DNA of 64,000 bases from Thalassospira profundimaris (lineage in GTDB: Bacteria > Pseudomonadota > Alphaproteobacteria > Rhodospirillales > Thalassospiraceae): NCBI RefSeq assembly GCF_003326795.1, contig NZ_JPWI01000003.1, positions 124,001 through 188,000 of the forward strand, written 5' to 3'. The notes under the pieces were generated by a model. That model was given only the letters and a program-made list of their open reading frames with translations. It made no database searches and was not told the origin of the DNA. Made by a program: the position numbers and the translations under genes. Positions 1 to 8,435 of the stretch are shown piece by piece; the first letter of the stretch is position 1; every line of letters begins with the position of its first letter.

Positions 1-1
1 C

Positions 2-430
2 CGGGTCAGCCCGTCTGTTGACAGCCTTGCCAAGGTATTGGCAGGCATCCCGATGAGCCTGATTGATTTCTTCACCATTGATCTCGACAATGGTGAAGAA
101 ATTTTCTTTAAAAAAGAAGAGCTTGTCGAACTTTCCGACGGGACGATGTCAATGCGTCTTGTCGGCGCATCACGCAAGGATCGTAAATTGCGTGTGCTGC
201 ATGAAACCTATCCGGCAGGCGGGGATACCGGCGATAACCTGATCGTCCAGAAGGGCGAGGAAGCCGGTGTTGTCGTTCGCGGCAAACTTGAAGTCACGGT
301 GGGTGAAAGGGTCAAGGTTCTTGGTCCCGGTGATGCCTATTACTTCAATGCCGAAATACCGCACCGTTTCCGCAATGTCGGGGACGGGGAATGCGAAATC
401 GTCAGTGCTGCGACACCGCCGTCATATTGA
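2..430 (+). CDS. PuuR-like XRE/cupin transcriptional regulator, 5' truncated by window edge
   Basis: The reading frame is open to the first bases of the window. The residues ahead of the internal ATG at 53 (VSPSVDSLAKVLAGIPMSL) read like the last helix and linker of an XRE helix-turn-helix domain, so the gene begins outside the window. The remainder is a cupin domain with the family pattern ETYPAGGDTG, KGEEAGVVVRG, GDAYYF and IPHRFRN. E. coli PuuR, the putrescine-utilisation repressor, has the same layout and a similar cupin. The neighbours puuC and agmatinase support a role as polyamine-responsive repressor of the adjacent genes; the ligand is inferred. A stand-alone cupin starting at 53 is the alternative but would not explain the helix-turn-helix tail. 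Confidence 0.85.
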   Translation, partial: RVSPSVDSLAKVLAGIPMSLIDFFTIDLDNGEEIFFKKEELVELSDGTMSMRLVGASRKDRKLRVLHETYPAGGDTGDNLIVQKGEEAGVVVRGKLEVTVGERVKVLGPGDAYYFNAEIPHRFRNVGDGECEIVSAATPPSY

Positions 431-459
431 TCACATGATCACATGATCAAATGATTATC
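428..459. repeat. Four tandem 8-bp TGATCACA-type repeats
   Basis: Beginning inside the stop codon of the regulator, the 8-bp units TGATCACA, TGATCACA, TGATCAAA and TGATTATC follow each other without gaps. Each of the first three contains the palindrome TGATCA. The block lies about 70 bp before the puuC start, so it could be a regulator site or simply a slippage-prone repeat. Confidence 0.6.
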
Positions 460-531
460 CGGGCAGAATGCCCGACCAGATTACCGAAATTGAACAAGGC
501 CCCATAAGCGCCATCCGTCAGGAGACTTCCG

Positions 532-2037
532 ATGACCAATCCGTTGAATTTTGAACAACTGACCGCACAGGCTGCCGCCCTTGATATCCGCAACAAGGCG
601 TTCATCAACGGTGCCTATGTCGATGCGGCATCGGGCAAAACCTTTGACTGTATCAGCCCGCGTGACGGGTCGGTGCTGACCAAGGTTGCCGAATGCGATG
701 TCGAGGACGTCAATCGTGCCGTGGCATCGGCCCGTGCCGTGTTTGAAAAAGGCAGCTGGTCCGAAGCTGCCCCGGTCAAGCGCAAGGCGATCCTGCTTCA
801 TTTTGCAGATCTTCTGGAAAAGAATGCGGCCGAGCTGGCCTTGCTTGAAAGCCTTGATATGGGCAAGCCGATCACGCTTGCCGCACGCGATGACATTCCG
901 CTGTCTTACAAATGCATTCGCTGGTACGCCGAGGCGATTGACAAGATCTATGACGAAATCTCGCCGTCCGGCACCAACGAGATCGGCATGATCACCCGCG
1001 AACCGCTTGGCGTTATTGCTGCTGTGGTACCGTGGAACTTCCCGCTGATGATGGCTGTCTGGAAACTGGGCCCGGCATTGGCGATGGGGAACTCGATCAT
1101 CCTCAAGCCAGCCGAACAGTCGCCCCTGACAGCTCTTCGCGTTGCGGAAATCGCGGTTGAGGCAGGTATCCCCGAAGGTGTCCTGAACGTTGTTCCGGGC
1201 TTTGGCCCGACGGCGGGCAAGGCGCTTGGCCTTCATGAAGATGTGGATTGCGTGACCTTTACCGGTTCGGGCGAGGTCGGCAAGCTGTTCTTGCAGTATT
1301 CCGGTCAGTCCAACATGAAGCGTGTCTGGCTTGAATGCGGTGGCAAAAGCCCGAACATTGTCCTGGCTGATTGCCCGGATATGGATGCAGCTGCGGCGGC
1401 CGCTGCTGGTGGCATCTTCTATAATCAGGGTGAAGTTTGCACGGCCGGTTCGCGCTTGATCGTTGAAGAAACCATCAAGGACGAATTCATCGAAAAGGTC
1501 ATCGCAGCAGGTGCAAAAATGCAGCCGGGAGATCCGCTTGACCCGAAAAGCCAGATGGGCGCAATCGTTGATGAAAGCCAGATGAACCGTGTTCTGGGTT
1601 ACATAGAAAAGGGCTCTGCCGAAGGCGGCGTTCTGCGCACCGGCGGCAAGCGTGTCCGTACCGAATCTGGTGGCTATTATGTCGAGCCGACCGTGTTTGA
1701 CGGTATCAAAAACGACATGACGATTGCCAAGGAAGAAATCTTTGGCCCGGTTCTGTCGGTTATTTCGGTCAAAGACTGGAAAGAGGCTGTTCAGACCGCA
1801 AATGATACGCCATATGGTCTGGCAGCAGCAGTCTGGACGCGCGACATCAACAAGGCACATATGACCGCAAAGAAACTGCGTTCCGGTCTTGTCTGGGTCA
1901 ATTGCTGGGACGGTGGATCAATCACCATGCCGTTTGGTGGTTACAAACAGTCTGGCACCGGTCGCGACCGTTCGCTGCATGCGCTTGATAAATATTGTGA
2001 AATCAAGTCGACCTGGATTGCACTGGGCGACGCGTAA
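532..2037 (+). CDS. puuC: Aldehyde dehydrogenase, PuuC-like (gamma-glutamyl-gamma-aminobutyraldehyde dehydrogenase)
   Basis: NAD(P)-dependent aldehyde dehydrogenase of 501 residues, the usual length of the family. Visible motifs are the FINGAYVDA amino-terminal signature, VVPWNFPL in the cofactor domain, FTGSGEVG, the general-base glutamate in LECGGKSPN, and the catalytic cysteine in NQGEVCTAGSRL. The amino-terminal third resembles E. coli PuuC closely (for example the FEKGSWSEAAPVKRKA stretch). PuuC oxidises gamma-glutamyl-gamma-aminobutyraldehyde in putrescine breakdown; betaine-aldehyde or aminobutyraldehyde activity is possible. An AGGAG ribosome-binding site lies at 520-524. It sits between a PuuR-like regulator and agmatinase, which supports a polyamine role. 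Confidence 0.88.
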   Translation: MTNPLNFEQLTAQAAALDIRNKAFINGAYVDAASGKTFDCISPRDGSVLTKVAECDVEDVNRAVASARAVFEKGSWSEAAPVKRKAILLHFADLLEKNAAELALLESLDMGKPITLAARDDIPLSYKCIRWYAEAIDKIYDEISPSGTNEIGMITREPLGVIAAVVPWNFPLMMAVWKLGPALAMGNSIILKPAEQSPLTALRVAEIAVEAGIPEGVLNVVPGFGPTAGKALGLHEDVDCVTFTGSGEVGKLFLQYSGQSNMKRVWLECGGKSPNIVLADCPDMDAAAAAAAGGIFYNQGEVCTAGSRLIVEETIKDEFIEKVIAAGAKMQPGDPLDPKSQMGAIVDESQMNRVLGYIEKGSAEGGVLRTGGKRVRTESGGYYVEPTVFDGIKNDMTIAKEEIFGPVLSVISVKDWKEAVQTANDTPYGLAAAVWTRDINKAHMTAKKLRSGLVWVNCWDGGSITMPFGGYKQSGTGRDRSLHALDKYCEIKSTWIALGDA

Positions 2038-2107
2038 GGTTCTCCGTCGACCCCTGAAGGGCAGGCGGTCCGGAGAACGATACCGGGAAGTGAGAAGGAC
2101 AAGTTAA

Positions 2108-3079
2108 ATGAGCAGCACCGGGGTCATTGACACCAAGGGCGGTGATAACGCCTTTACTGCAAAATCCGTGCATCAGAACACCAGCGAACCGATGTATTCC
2201 GGTGCGCTGTCATTCATGCGCCGCCGTTATTCGCGCGACCTGAATGGCATTGATGTTGCTGTAACAGGCATCCCCTATGATCTGGCGACCTCAAGCCGTC
2301 CGGGCACGCGTCTTGGCCCGCAAGGCGTGCGTCGTGCATCGACCAACCTTGCATGGGCACCGCATTTCCCGTCCGGTCGCGATATCTTTGCCGAACTCGC
2401 CGTCATTGATTACGGCGATATGGTGATTGATCCGGGGCACCCGGAAAAACTGCCCGACATGATCGAGGATCATGCGCGCGATATCGTGCAGTCGGGCGCC
2501 AAGATGCTGACGATTGGGGGCGATCACTTCATCACCTATCCGATCCTCAAGGCCCATGCCGAAAAATATGGTGATGGCATTTCCCTGATTCAGTTCGATG
2601 CCCATTCCGATACCTGGGAAGATGATGGCGACCGCATCGATCATGGCACCATGTTCTGGCATGCGGCGAAAAAGGGCATCGTCAATCCGTCGAAATCCAT
2701 TCAGGTCGGTATCCGAACCCACAATGAATCGACGCACGGCTATAACATCATCTATGGACCGGAAGTTCAGTCGATGTCGATTGACGCCATTGTCGAGCAG
2801 ATCAAAGCCACGGTTGGCAACAACCCGGCCTATATCACCTTTGACATTGATGGCCTTGATCCGTGCTATGCACCGGGGACTGGAACGCCTGTTCTGGGCG
2901 GCCTTACCAGCCATCAGGCGGTGTCGATCCTGCGCGGTCTTGCCGGTCATGTGAACCTGATCGGCAGTGACGTGGTTGAAGTTTCCCCGCCATTTGATGT
3001 CTCGGACATCACGTCTCTGGCCGGGGCAACCATGGCGTGGGAAATGCTGAACATTCATGCGGTAAATCGCGCGAAATAA
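2108..3079 (+). CDS. speB: Agmatinase
   Basis: Ureohydrolase of 323 residues that hydrolyses agmatine to putrescine and urea using two Mn ions. The metal-binding signatures GGDH, DAHSD and DIDGLDP are all present, as is the family segment GPQGVRRAS near residue 75. Guanidinobutyrase or a related guanidino-acid hydrolase is the main alternative because the family is hard to split by motif. It lies 70 bp after puuC on the same strand, with GAGAAGG ahead of its ATG, and a terminator follows 60 bp downstream. Together with puuC it would feed agmatine nitrogen and carbon into the GABA/succinate route. Confidence 0.87.
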   Translation: MSSTGVIDTKGGDNAFTAKSVHQNTSEPMYSGALSFMRRRYSRDLNGIDVAVTGIPYDLATSSRPGTRLGPQGVRRASTNLAWAPHFPSGRDIFAELAVIDYGDMVIDPGHPEKLPDMIEDHARDIVQSGAKMLTIGGDHFITYPILKAHAEKYGDGISLIQFDAHSDTWEDDGDRIDHGTMFWHAAKKGIVNPSKSIQVGIRTHNESTHGYNIIYGPEVQSMSIDAIVEQIKATVGNNPAYITFDIDGLDPCYAPGTGTPVLGGLTSHQAVSILRGLAGHVNLIGSDVVEVSPPFDVSDITSLAGATMAWEMLNIHAVNRAK

Positions 3080-3138
3080 CGGTTCTGATCATAAGGACAA
3101 GGCGACGCAAATCGTGGTGTCGCTTTGGAAAAATTCAG

Positions 3139-3176
3139 GGGCTGGCACTTTTAACGGGTGTCGGCCCTTGTTTTTT
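3139..3176 (+). terminator. Rho-independent terminator after speB
   Basis: Arms GGGCTGGCAC (3139-3148) and GTGTCGGCCC (3158-3167) form a 10-bp stem with two G-U pairs. A T-rich run follows at 3168-3176. Confidence 0.7.
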
Positions 3177-3233
3177 CATTTTCTTGTGCTCTGATAGGGC
3201 CGAATAAGAAATGAAATATGACAGGAAACGAAA

Positions 3234-3839
3234 ATGAAGCCGATTGCGATTACCCGTTTGACCATCTGTGGCATTGATGAATTACCAACCCACCGTAATC
3301 ACGGGGTTTCCCACGTCCTGTCCGTGCTTGATCCCGACCGTGAAGACCCGACCATCTTTGGCGATTTCGACCCGCATGAACGCACCATTTTACGCTTCCA
3401 TGACGTGATTGACGACAAGGAAGGCCGCCCGGCACCGACGCGTGCGGATGTCGAAGCCATTCTCGCCTTTGGCGAAGAACTGAAAGCCAGTCATCAGGAC
3501 CGCCGGGATGGTCACTTGCTGGTGCATTGTCATATGGGTGTGTCGCGCTCAACCGCAGCCATGATTGCCCTGATGGCACAGGTCGAACCCGACCGGGATG
3601 AAGACAGCATATTCACCACCATTCGCGAGATGCGGCCGATCGCATGGCCAAATTCGGTGATGATTGCCTTTGCCGACGAAATGCTGGGTCGTGAAGGGCG
3701 CCTTACCGCGGCCCTTCAGCGTCACTATGCCATTCAGCTTGAACGGGATGACATGTTTGAACGTTGGATGACCGAGCTGGAACGTGTGCGCGAAATCGAA
3801 TTCGGTCGGGCACTGTCCAAACAAAAGGCATCGGTTTAA
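3234..3839 (+). CDS. Protein tyrosine/dual-specificity phosphatase-like protein
   Basis: Cytosolic protein of 201 residues. The phosphatase signature HC-x5-R is clear: residues 98-106 read HCHMGVSRS, with catalytic C99 and R105. An acidic stretch near residues 56-61 (HDVIDD) is where the general acid aspartate would be expected. This fits the cysteine-phosphatase family often annotated as tyrosine phosphatase or dual-specificity phosphatase in alphaproteobacteria. It stands alone between terminated speB and the fructokinase gene, so no substrate can be deduced. The final 50 residues are charged and probably helical. Confidence 0.75.
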   Translation: MKPIAITRLTICGIDELPTHRNHGVSHVLSVLDPDREDPTIFGDFDPHERTILRFHDVIDDKEGRPAPTRADVEAILAFGEELKASHQDRRDGHLLVHCHMGVSRSTAAMIALMAQVEPDRDEDSIFTTIREMRPIAWPNSVMIAFADEMLGREGRLTAALQRHYAIQLERDDMFERWMTELERVREIEFGRALSKQKASV

Positions 3840-3979
3840 GGACGCGATGCTGATCGGCCAGATTTTAATTTGCACGCCAAATTGAATCGATTTAAAAAGC
3901 CTTCGGTCCCACAGATCGCAACATTGAATTTGATAACGGGCCTGCGTGAATGCGCAGGCAATCCGAACGGAGAAACGTC

Positions 3980-4939
3980 ATGACAGCCAAAGCTGTTTGT
4001 CTTGGGGAACTGCTGATTGATTTTGTTCCGACTGTGACCGGTACCGGCCTTGCCGATGCGCCTGCCTTTGCCAAGGCCGCAGGGGGCGCACCGGGAAATG
4101 CGGCTGTGGGATTGAAGCGTCTGGGGATTGATACCGGATTTATCGGCAAGCTTGGCGATGATGCCTTTGGGCATTTCCTTGTGGATACGCTTAAGGCCGA
4201 TGATGTTGATACATCGGGCATTGTCCTGACAAAGGAAGCGCTTACCGGGCTTGCATTCGTATCATTGCGTGCTGACGGTGAACGGGAGTTTTCATTTTAT
4301 CGCAGCCCGTCTGCCGACATGCTGCTGTGTCCGGCCGATCTTGATCAGGACATGCTGACATCCACCGATCTGTTCCATTACGGAACCCTTTGCATGATCG
4401 ATGATGATCCGCGTGCCGCCACCCTTGAAGCCATCCGCATTGCGCGTGAAAACGGTGCGATCATTTCGTGTGATCCGAACCTTCGCCTGCCATTGTGGCC
4501 GAGCGAGCAAAAGGCGCGCGAAATCCTGCGTCTTGCCATCAGTCAGGCTGATGTCGTCAAGATGTCGGACGAGGAAATCATCTTTGTGTCGGGCAAGGAA
4601 GACCTTGAAGACGGCATCAAGGACCTTTGGTGTGATCAGTGGCGTGCCCTGATTGTGACCTATGGCCCTAAGGGATCGCGCTTTATTACCCCGAAATTTG
4701 ATGGCTTTGTGCCGTCCTTTGAAGTGACGGCGGTTGATGCCACCGGGGCTGGCGACGGCTGCACGGCGGGTTTCCTGTCGCGGTTGCTTAAGGACCCGGA
4801 ACTTCTGAACTCGGAAGAAAAACTGATCTCGGCATGCCGTTTTGCCAATGCGGTGGGGGCGATCACCGCAACCAAGCGCGGTGCGATTAATGCGCTTCCG
4901 ACCGAAAAGGAAGTCGAAGACTTTCTTTCAGCGCGTTGA
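3980..4939 (+). CDS. Fructokinase, PfkB/ribokinase family
   Basis: Sugar kinase of 319 residues that would phosphorylate fructose to fructose-6-phosphate with ATP. The amino terminus VCLGELLIDFVP and the GGAPGNAAVGLKRLG segment match bacterial fructokinases, and DATGAGDGCTAGFL near residue 255 holds the catalytic aspartate and anion hole. The ATG at 3980 is preferred over the longer frame because GGAG lies at 3969-3972. The next gene is pgi, so the pair would move fructose carbon to glucose-6-phosphate, probably toward the Entner-Doudoroff route. 2-Keto-3-deoxygluconate kinase is a less likely relative. Confidence 0.85.
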   Translation: MTAKAVCLGELLIDFVPTVTGTGLADAPAFAKAAGGAPGNAAVGLKRLGIDTGFIGKLGDDAFGHFLVDTLKADDVDTSGIVLTKEALTGLAFVSLRADGEREFSFYRSPSADMLLCPADLDQDMLTSTDLFHYGTLCMIDDDPRAATLEAIRIARENGAIISCDPNLRLPLWPSEQKAREILRLAISQADVVKMSDEEIIFVSGKEDLEDGIKDLWCDQWRALIVTYGPKGSRFITPKFDGFVPSFEVTAVDATGAGDGCTAGFLSRLLKDPELLNSEEKLISACRFANAVGAITATKRGAINALPTEKEVEDFLSAR

Positions 4940-4955
4940 GACGCTAGGAATAGGG

Positions 4956-4989
4956 ATGTCGTGGTGACAGCATAATCTTGCCACGACAT
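4956..4989 (+). other. Inverted repeat between fructokinase gene and pgi
   Basis: ATGTCGTGG (4956-4964) and CCACGACAT (4981-4989) are perfect 9-bp inverted arms separated by 16 nt. There is no clear T tract, so this is either a weak terminator, a processing hairpin or an operator. Confidence 0.5.
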
Positions 4990-5091
4990 TCTGCAAACTG
5001 TCCCACACATGGTTTGAACAAGATGCTAGTCTGCGTGATCGCGACGGCACTGTTTTGGTGTGTAACGAGTTGAACAAGCCCGAGGGTGGTG

Positions 5092-6738
5092 ATGTCCGCT
5101 GATAAACTGACTGCAAGCTGGGAAGAACTGGATCAACTGGGTGCTGAGGTTTCCGGGAAACTGAACCTGCGCCGCGCATTTGCTGATGATCCGGCACGGT
5201 TTGAACGCTATGGCGCGGCCCTGAATGACCTGTTTGTCGACTATTCCAAAAACCTGATCACCGATGACGTGATGGCCGCCCTTGGCCGGTTGGCAAAGGC
5301 GGCCAATGTTGAAGAATGGCGCGACCGGATGTTTGCCGGTGACAAGATCAATGTCACCGAAAACCGCGCAGTCCTGCACACCGCCCTTCGTAATCTGGAT
5401 GGCGGCGCGATTGAGGTTGACGGCGAAGACGTCATGCCAGCCGTCAAGGAAGTGCTGGCAAGGCTTAAGGCATTTGCGGCACGCGTGCATTCCGGCGCAT
5501 GGAAAGGCCATACCGGCAAGAAAATCACCGATGTCGTCAATATCGGGATTGGTGGTTCCGATCTTGGCCCGGTGATGGTCAACGAGGCCCTGCGCCCGTT
5601 CCATATTGATGGCATTCGCTGCCACTTCGTTTCGAACGTTGATGGCGCGCACATTGTTGATACGCTCAAAGACCTGAACGCGGAAACCACACTTTTCATC
5701 ATTGCATCAAAGACCTTCACGACGGACGAGACGCTCACCAATGCCTATTCGGCCCGTGACTGGCTGATCAAGGTACTTGGTGATGAAAGTGCCGTTGCCA
5801 AGCATTTCGTCGCGGTTTCAACCGCCCTTGATAAGGTTGCGGCATTTGGCATTGATACCGACAATGCGTTTGGCTTCTGGGATTGGGTCGGCGGGCGCTA
5901 CAGCCTGTGGTCGGCGATTGGTTTGCCGATCATTCTCGCGGTCGGCTATGACAAGTTCGAAGAACTGCTGCGCGGTGCGCAGTCGATGGATAACCATTTC
6001 AAAACGGCACCGGTTGAAACCAATATTCCGATGATCCTTGCCCTGATCGGGGTGTGGTATCGCAATGTTCTGGGCGCATCCAGCCAGGCAATCCTGCCTT
6101 ATGATCAGCATCTTTCTCGCTTGCCAGCCTATTTGCAGCAGGCGGATATGGAAAGTAACGGCAAGTCGGTGACCCGTGATGGCAAGGCGATTGCCTATGA
6201 AACCGGGCCGATCATCTGGGGTGAACCGGGTACGAACGGGCAGCATGCATTCTATCAACTGATCCATCAGGGCACCGAACTGATCCCGGTTGATTTCATT
6301 GTTGCGGCCAATGCGCTGCATCCGCTGGCCAACCATCACGACAAGCTGGTATCGAACTGCCTTGCGCAGGCCGAGGCGCTTATGCGTGGCAAGACCGAGG
6401 AAGAAGTGCGTGCCGAGCTTGCCGGTAGCGATCTTTCACCCGCCGAGATTGATGTTCTGGCCCCGCAAAAGGTCTTTGCCGGGAACAAGCCGAGCACCAT
6501 GATCCTCTATAAACAGCTTGATCCGTTCACCCTTGGACGACTGGTTGCGATGTATGAACATAAAATCTTTGTTCAGGGCATCATCTGGAACGTCAATTCC
6601 TATGACCAGTGGGGGGTTGAGCTTGGCAAACAGCTTGCCAAGGAACTGCTTCCGATGGTCGAGGGCAGGGAAGACGCCGGATCGCGGGATGCTTCGACCG
6701 CAGGCCTGATTAAACGACTGCATGGTCTGCGCGGCTAG
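5092..6738 (+). CDS. pgi: Glucose-6-phosphate isomerase
   Basis: Interconverts glucose-6-phosphate and fructose-6-phosphate. The 548-residue length is standard. Recognisable parts are [13 protein letters not shown] (phosphosugar site), [30 protein letters not shown], the active-site segment [26 protein letters not shown] and the carboxy-terminal [11 protein letters not shown] codons at 5086 and 5089 also lie in frame, but GAGGG at 5082-5086 is best spaced for the ATG at 5092. It follows the fructokinase gene by 152 bp and converges with the minus-strand DUF3253 gene, leaving only 3 bp between the stops. Confidence 0.95.
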   Translation: MSADKLTASWEELDQLGAEVSGKLNLRRAFADDPARFERYGAALNDLFVDYSKNLITDDVMAALGRLAKAANVEEWRDRMFAGDKINVTENRAVLHTALRNLDGGAIEVDGEDVMPAVKEVLARLKAFAARVHSGAWKGHTGKKITDVVNIGIGGSDLGPVMVNEALRPFHIDGIRCHFVSNVDGAHIVDTLKDLNAETTLFIIASKTFTTDETLTNAYSARDWLIKVLGDESAVAKHFVAVSTALDKVAAFGIDTDNAFGFWDWVGGRYSLWSAIGLPIILAVGYDKFEELLRGAQSMDNHFKTAPVETNIPMILALIGVWYRNVLGASSQAILPYDQHLSRLPAYLQQADMESNGKSVTRDGKAIAYETGPIIWGEPGTNGQHAFYQLIHQGTELIPVDFIVAANALHPLANHHDKLVSNCLAQAEALMRGKTEEEVRAELAGSDLSPAEIDVLAPQKVFAGNKPSTMILYKQLDPFTLGRLVAMYEHKIFVQGIIWNVNSYDQWGVELGKQLAKELLPMVEGREDAGSRDASTAGLIKRLHGLRG

Positions 6739-6741
6739 GCT

Positions 6742-7027
6742 CTAGTCTTCAATGACGGGAATGAGACGCAAACGATAAGCACCAGAAGGGCGGTTTTGGC
6801 CATGGCTGACACCGCCCTTGTTATATTCAAGAAGGCCTTCGGCACAAAGCTGTTCGGCAACCTGATGAACACGTGGCATCAGATCACGCCAATAGCTTCC
6901 AAATGTCATGGCAACTTCAGACGGACAGAAGGTACTTTCCGCACCGGCGTTCGGTTGCCAGACTGACAAGTCGCTGGCGCAAGATGGCGTAGGTCGGAAG
7001 ATCTTCGTCAGTTTGATCAAGCATCAT
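6742..7027 (-). pseudogene. DUF3253 protein gene interrupted by a one-base frameshift
   Basis: Two overlapping frames together make a DUF3253 protein. The first starts at an ATG at 7027, overlaps the upstream DUF2256 stop (ATGA), and encodes a segment ending ILRQRLVSLATERRCGK. It then meets a stop within six codons. The second frame continues TFCPSEVA...YWRDLMPRVHQVAEQLCAEG to the stop at 6742. Removing the base at 6934 joins them as GKTFCPSEVA, the conserved core of the family. So there is either a real inactivating insertion, a sequencing error or programmed shifting. Function of the family is unknown; the core resembles a small winged-helix-like fold. Confidence 0.75.
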
Positions 7028-7218
7028 GACAGGCTGCATTGTTTGTCCCGAGATGTGGGCATATTCCGGTTCTGTCGGCAGCGATCAGAGCAATAGCGCA
7101 CCTCGTCCCAGCAATCCTTCCACTTGCGCCGCCATGAAAACGGACGGCTACAGGTGACACAGATTTTCTCGGGCAGATGTGATTTTCCGTGAAATTTGCC
7201 ATTGGCGTTACGCGGCAT
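7024..7218 (-). CDS. DUF2256 family small cysteine-rich protein
   Basis: A 64-residue basic protein. The family pattern is plain: KSHLPEKICVTCSRPFSWRRKW, then WDEVRYCSDRCR, giving two Cys pairs (CxxC and CxxxC) that look like a small zinc-binding knuckle. Function is not known. It begins 24 bp after the stop of the FAD-dependent oxidoreductase gene on the same strand, and its stop overlaps the ATG of the DUF3253 frame by 4 bp. The three are therefore probably one operon with translational coupling. From memory, DUF2256 genes often lie near photolyase-related genes; here one occurs about 13.6 kb away. Confidence 0.85.
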   Translation of the reverse strand: MPRNANGKFHGKSHLPEKICVTCSRPFSWRRKWKDCWDEVRYCSDRCRQNRNMPTSRDKQCSLS

Positions 7219-7242
7219 GATTTTTCACCCGATATCGCAAGA

Positions 7243-8250
7243 TCAGCCGATCAGGGTTTCGATCATGGCATGTGCGGCGGACTGGCCGCTGCGCCATGCT
7301 GCTTCGACCCGTGCGCCAAGGCACCAGTCGCCCGCTGCAATGACGCGCCCATTCATACCGTTCAGATGGCTTGATCCTAACGGTGTTTCGGTGCGCGCAT
7401 AGCGCCAGCGATGGGCCTGAACACTGTGCAGATCAGGCAGTTTCACCCCGCTGACGTCACGAAGGGCGCCAAGAAGCTTTTCGATTACACGTTCCTGGTC
7501 ATCTTCAAGGTGGTCACGCGACCAATTTGGTGAGGCATGCAAAACCCAGGGATCAGGACATCGACGATGAAACAGATCATCCGACGGGTTGCTGCGGGCG
7601 GCCCAGCTGATCGCGGGGGACGGATGAAGCATTGCGTCAAAAGCGGTGGGAAGTGGCGTTTCAAACGCCGCCATCACCGCCCAGCATGGTGCCATGACAA
7701 CATCACCAATCGGATCATAGCGTTGTGACAATGGTTGCAACAATTGGGCGGTTTGCGGGGCAGGGGCGGTAACGATCACGCCGTCAAACGGACCGAATTT
7801 CCCATCCAGATCATCATGAAGGGCAAAGCTGCGTGTGTCGAGCTGTTCGATCCGGGTGATCTGGTGCTGTTTGAGAATTTCAAAGGGTTCGACCAGCGGG
7901 CCGATCAGCTTGTTCATCTGCGGTGCGCCCTGATACCAGTGATCAAGGGCAAGGTTGCCAAGCTGCTGCGGGCTGGTTTCCTGTCCATGATGAAGGTTCG
8001 GTTTCCAGTTTTGTGCAGCGTTGAATGATTTTGCCTGTTCAATATAGGCCGCAAAACCGGGATGGCGGGCCGTGACATATTGTGCACCATGATTGAAATG
8101 ACCGAACTCGGTCCGGCGTGATGCCAGCCGTCCACCAAGGCCCCGGCTTTTTTCAAACACCGTCACGTTCATACCGGTTTTGTGCAGCGTGCTGGCAGCC
8201 TTGAGCCCGGCCATGCCTGCACCGATGATGGCGATCCTGATCGAAGTCAT
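7243..8250 (-). CDS. FAD-dependent oxidoreductase, renalase/amine oxidase-like
   Basis: A 335-residue flavoprotein. The amino terminus IAIIGAGMAGLKAASTL is a Rossmann FAD-binding motif. It is followed by VFEKSRGLGGRLASRR and then FNHGAQYVTA, the pattern seen in the small NAD/FAD oxidoreductases related to renalase. The carboxy-terminal VIAAGDWCLGARVEAAWRSGQSAA is the second FAD contact. The substrate is unknown. It leads a three-gene minus-strand unit with DUF2256 and DUF3253 and is divergent from the lipoprotein gene at 8436. Membership in a light or singlet-oxygen stress response is a guess based on what such genes accompany elsewhere. Confidence 0.82.
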   Translation of the reverse strand: MTSIRIAIIGAGMAGLKAASTLHKTGMNVTVFEKSRGLGGRLASRRTEFGHFNHGAQYVTARHPGFAAYIEQAKSFNAAQNWKPNLHHGQETSPQQLGNLALDHWYQGAPQMNKLIGPLVEPFEILKQHQITRIEQLDTRSFALHDDLDGKFGPFDGVIVTAPAPQTAQLLQPLSQRYDPIGDVVMAPCWAVMAAFETPLPTAFDAMLHPSPAISWAARSNPSDDLFHRRCPDPWVLHASPNWSRDHLEDDQERVIEKLLGALRDVSGVKLPDLHSVQAHRWRYARTETPLGSSHLNGMNGRVIAAGDWCLGARVEAAWRSGQSAAHAMIETLIG

Positions 8251-8354
8251 GTGGCGATCCCGAAAAGTTGGTTCTGCGATAATTCAAAGGCTTGTCTTCT
8301 GATACGGATCGAAAACGCGTTTGGAGCAGTCTGTGCCACAAGATATTTATGAAA

Positions 8355-8383
8355 CTGTCACCGCCTGGTCATTAAACGGTTAC
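8355..8383 (+). promoter_or_regulatory. Candidate PHO-box-like direct repeats
   Basis: CTGTCAC (8355-8361), TGGTCAT (8366-8372) and CGGTTAC (8377-8383) repeat in an 11-bp register, resembling the PhoB half-site CTGTCAT spaced by 4 nt. They lie 53-81 bp before the ATG of the lipoprotein gene. The third half-site is degenerate and no clean -10 element follows. Confidence 0.4.
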
Positions 8384-8435
8384 AACAAATCAGCAGGTTG
8401 TCAGCTTTGACGAACCATTTACCAAGGGGGGAATT

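Noticed and set aside
38..430. Stand-alone cupin protein starting at 38 or 53
   Set aside because: The frame is open to the window edge, and the preceding residues read as the end of a helix-turn-helix domain, so the gene is truncated rather than short.
481..1860. Long minus-strand open frame opposite puuC
   Set aside because: It is a codon-bias shadow of an aldehyde dehydrogenase with all its motifs on the plus strand.
8251..8435. RpoE/ChrR-type promoter for the FAD oxidoreductase operon
   Set aside because: GATCC and TGAA elements occur but their spacing and sequence do not fit the known consensus well enough.
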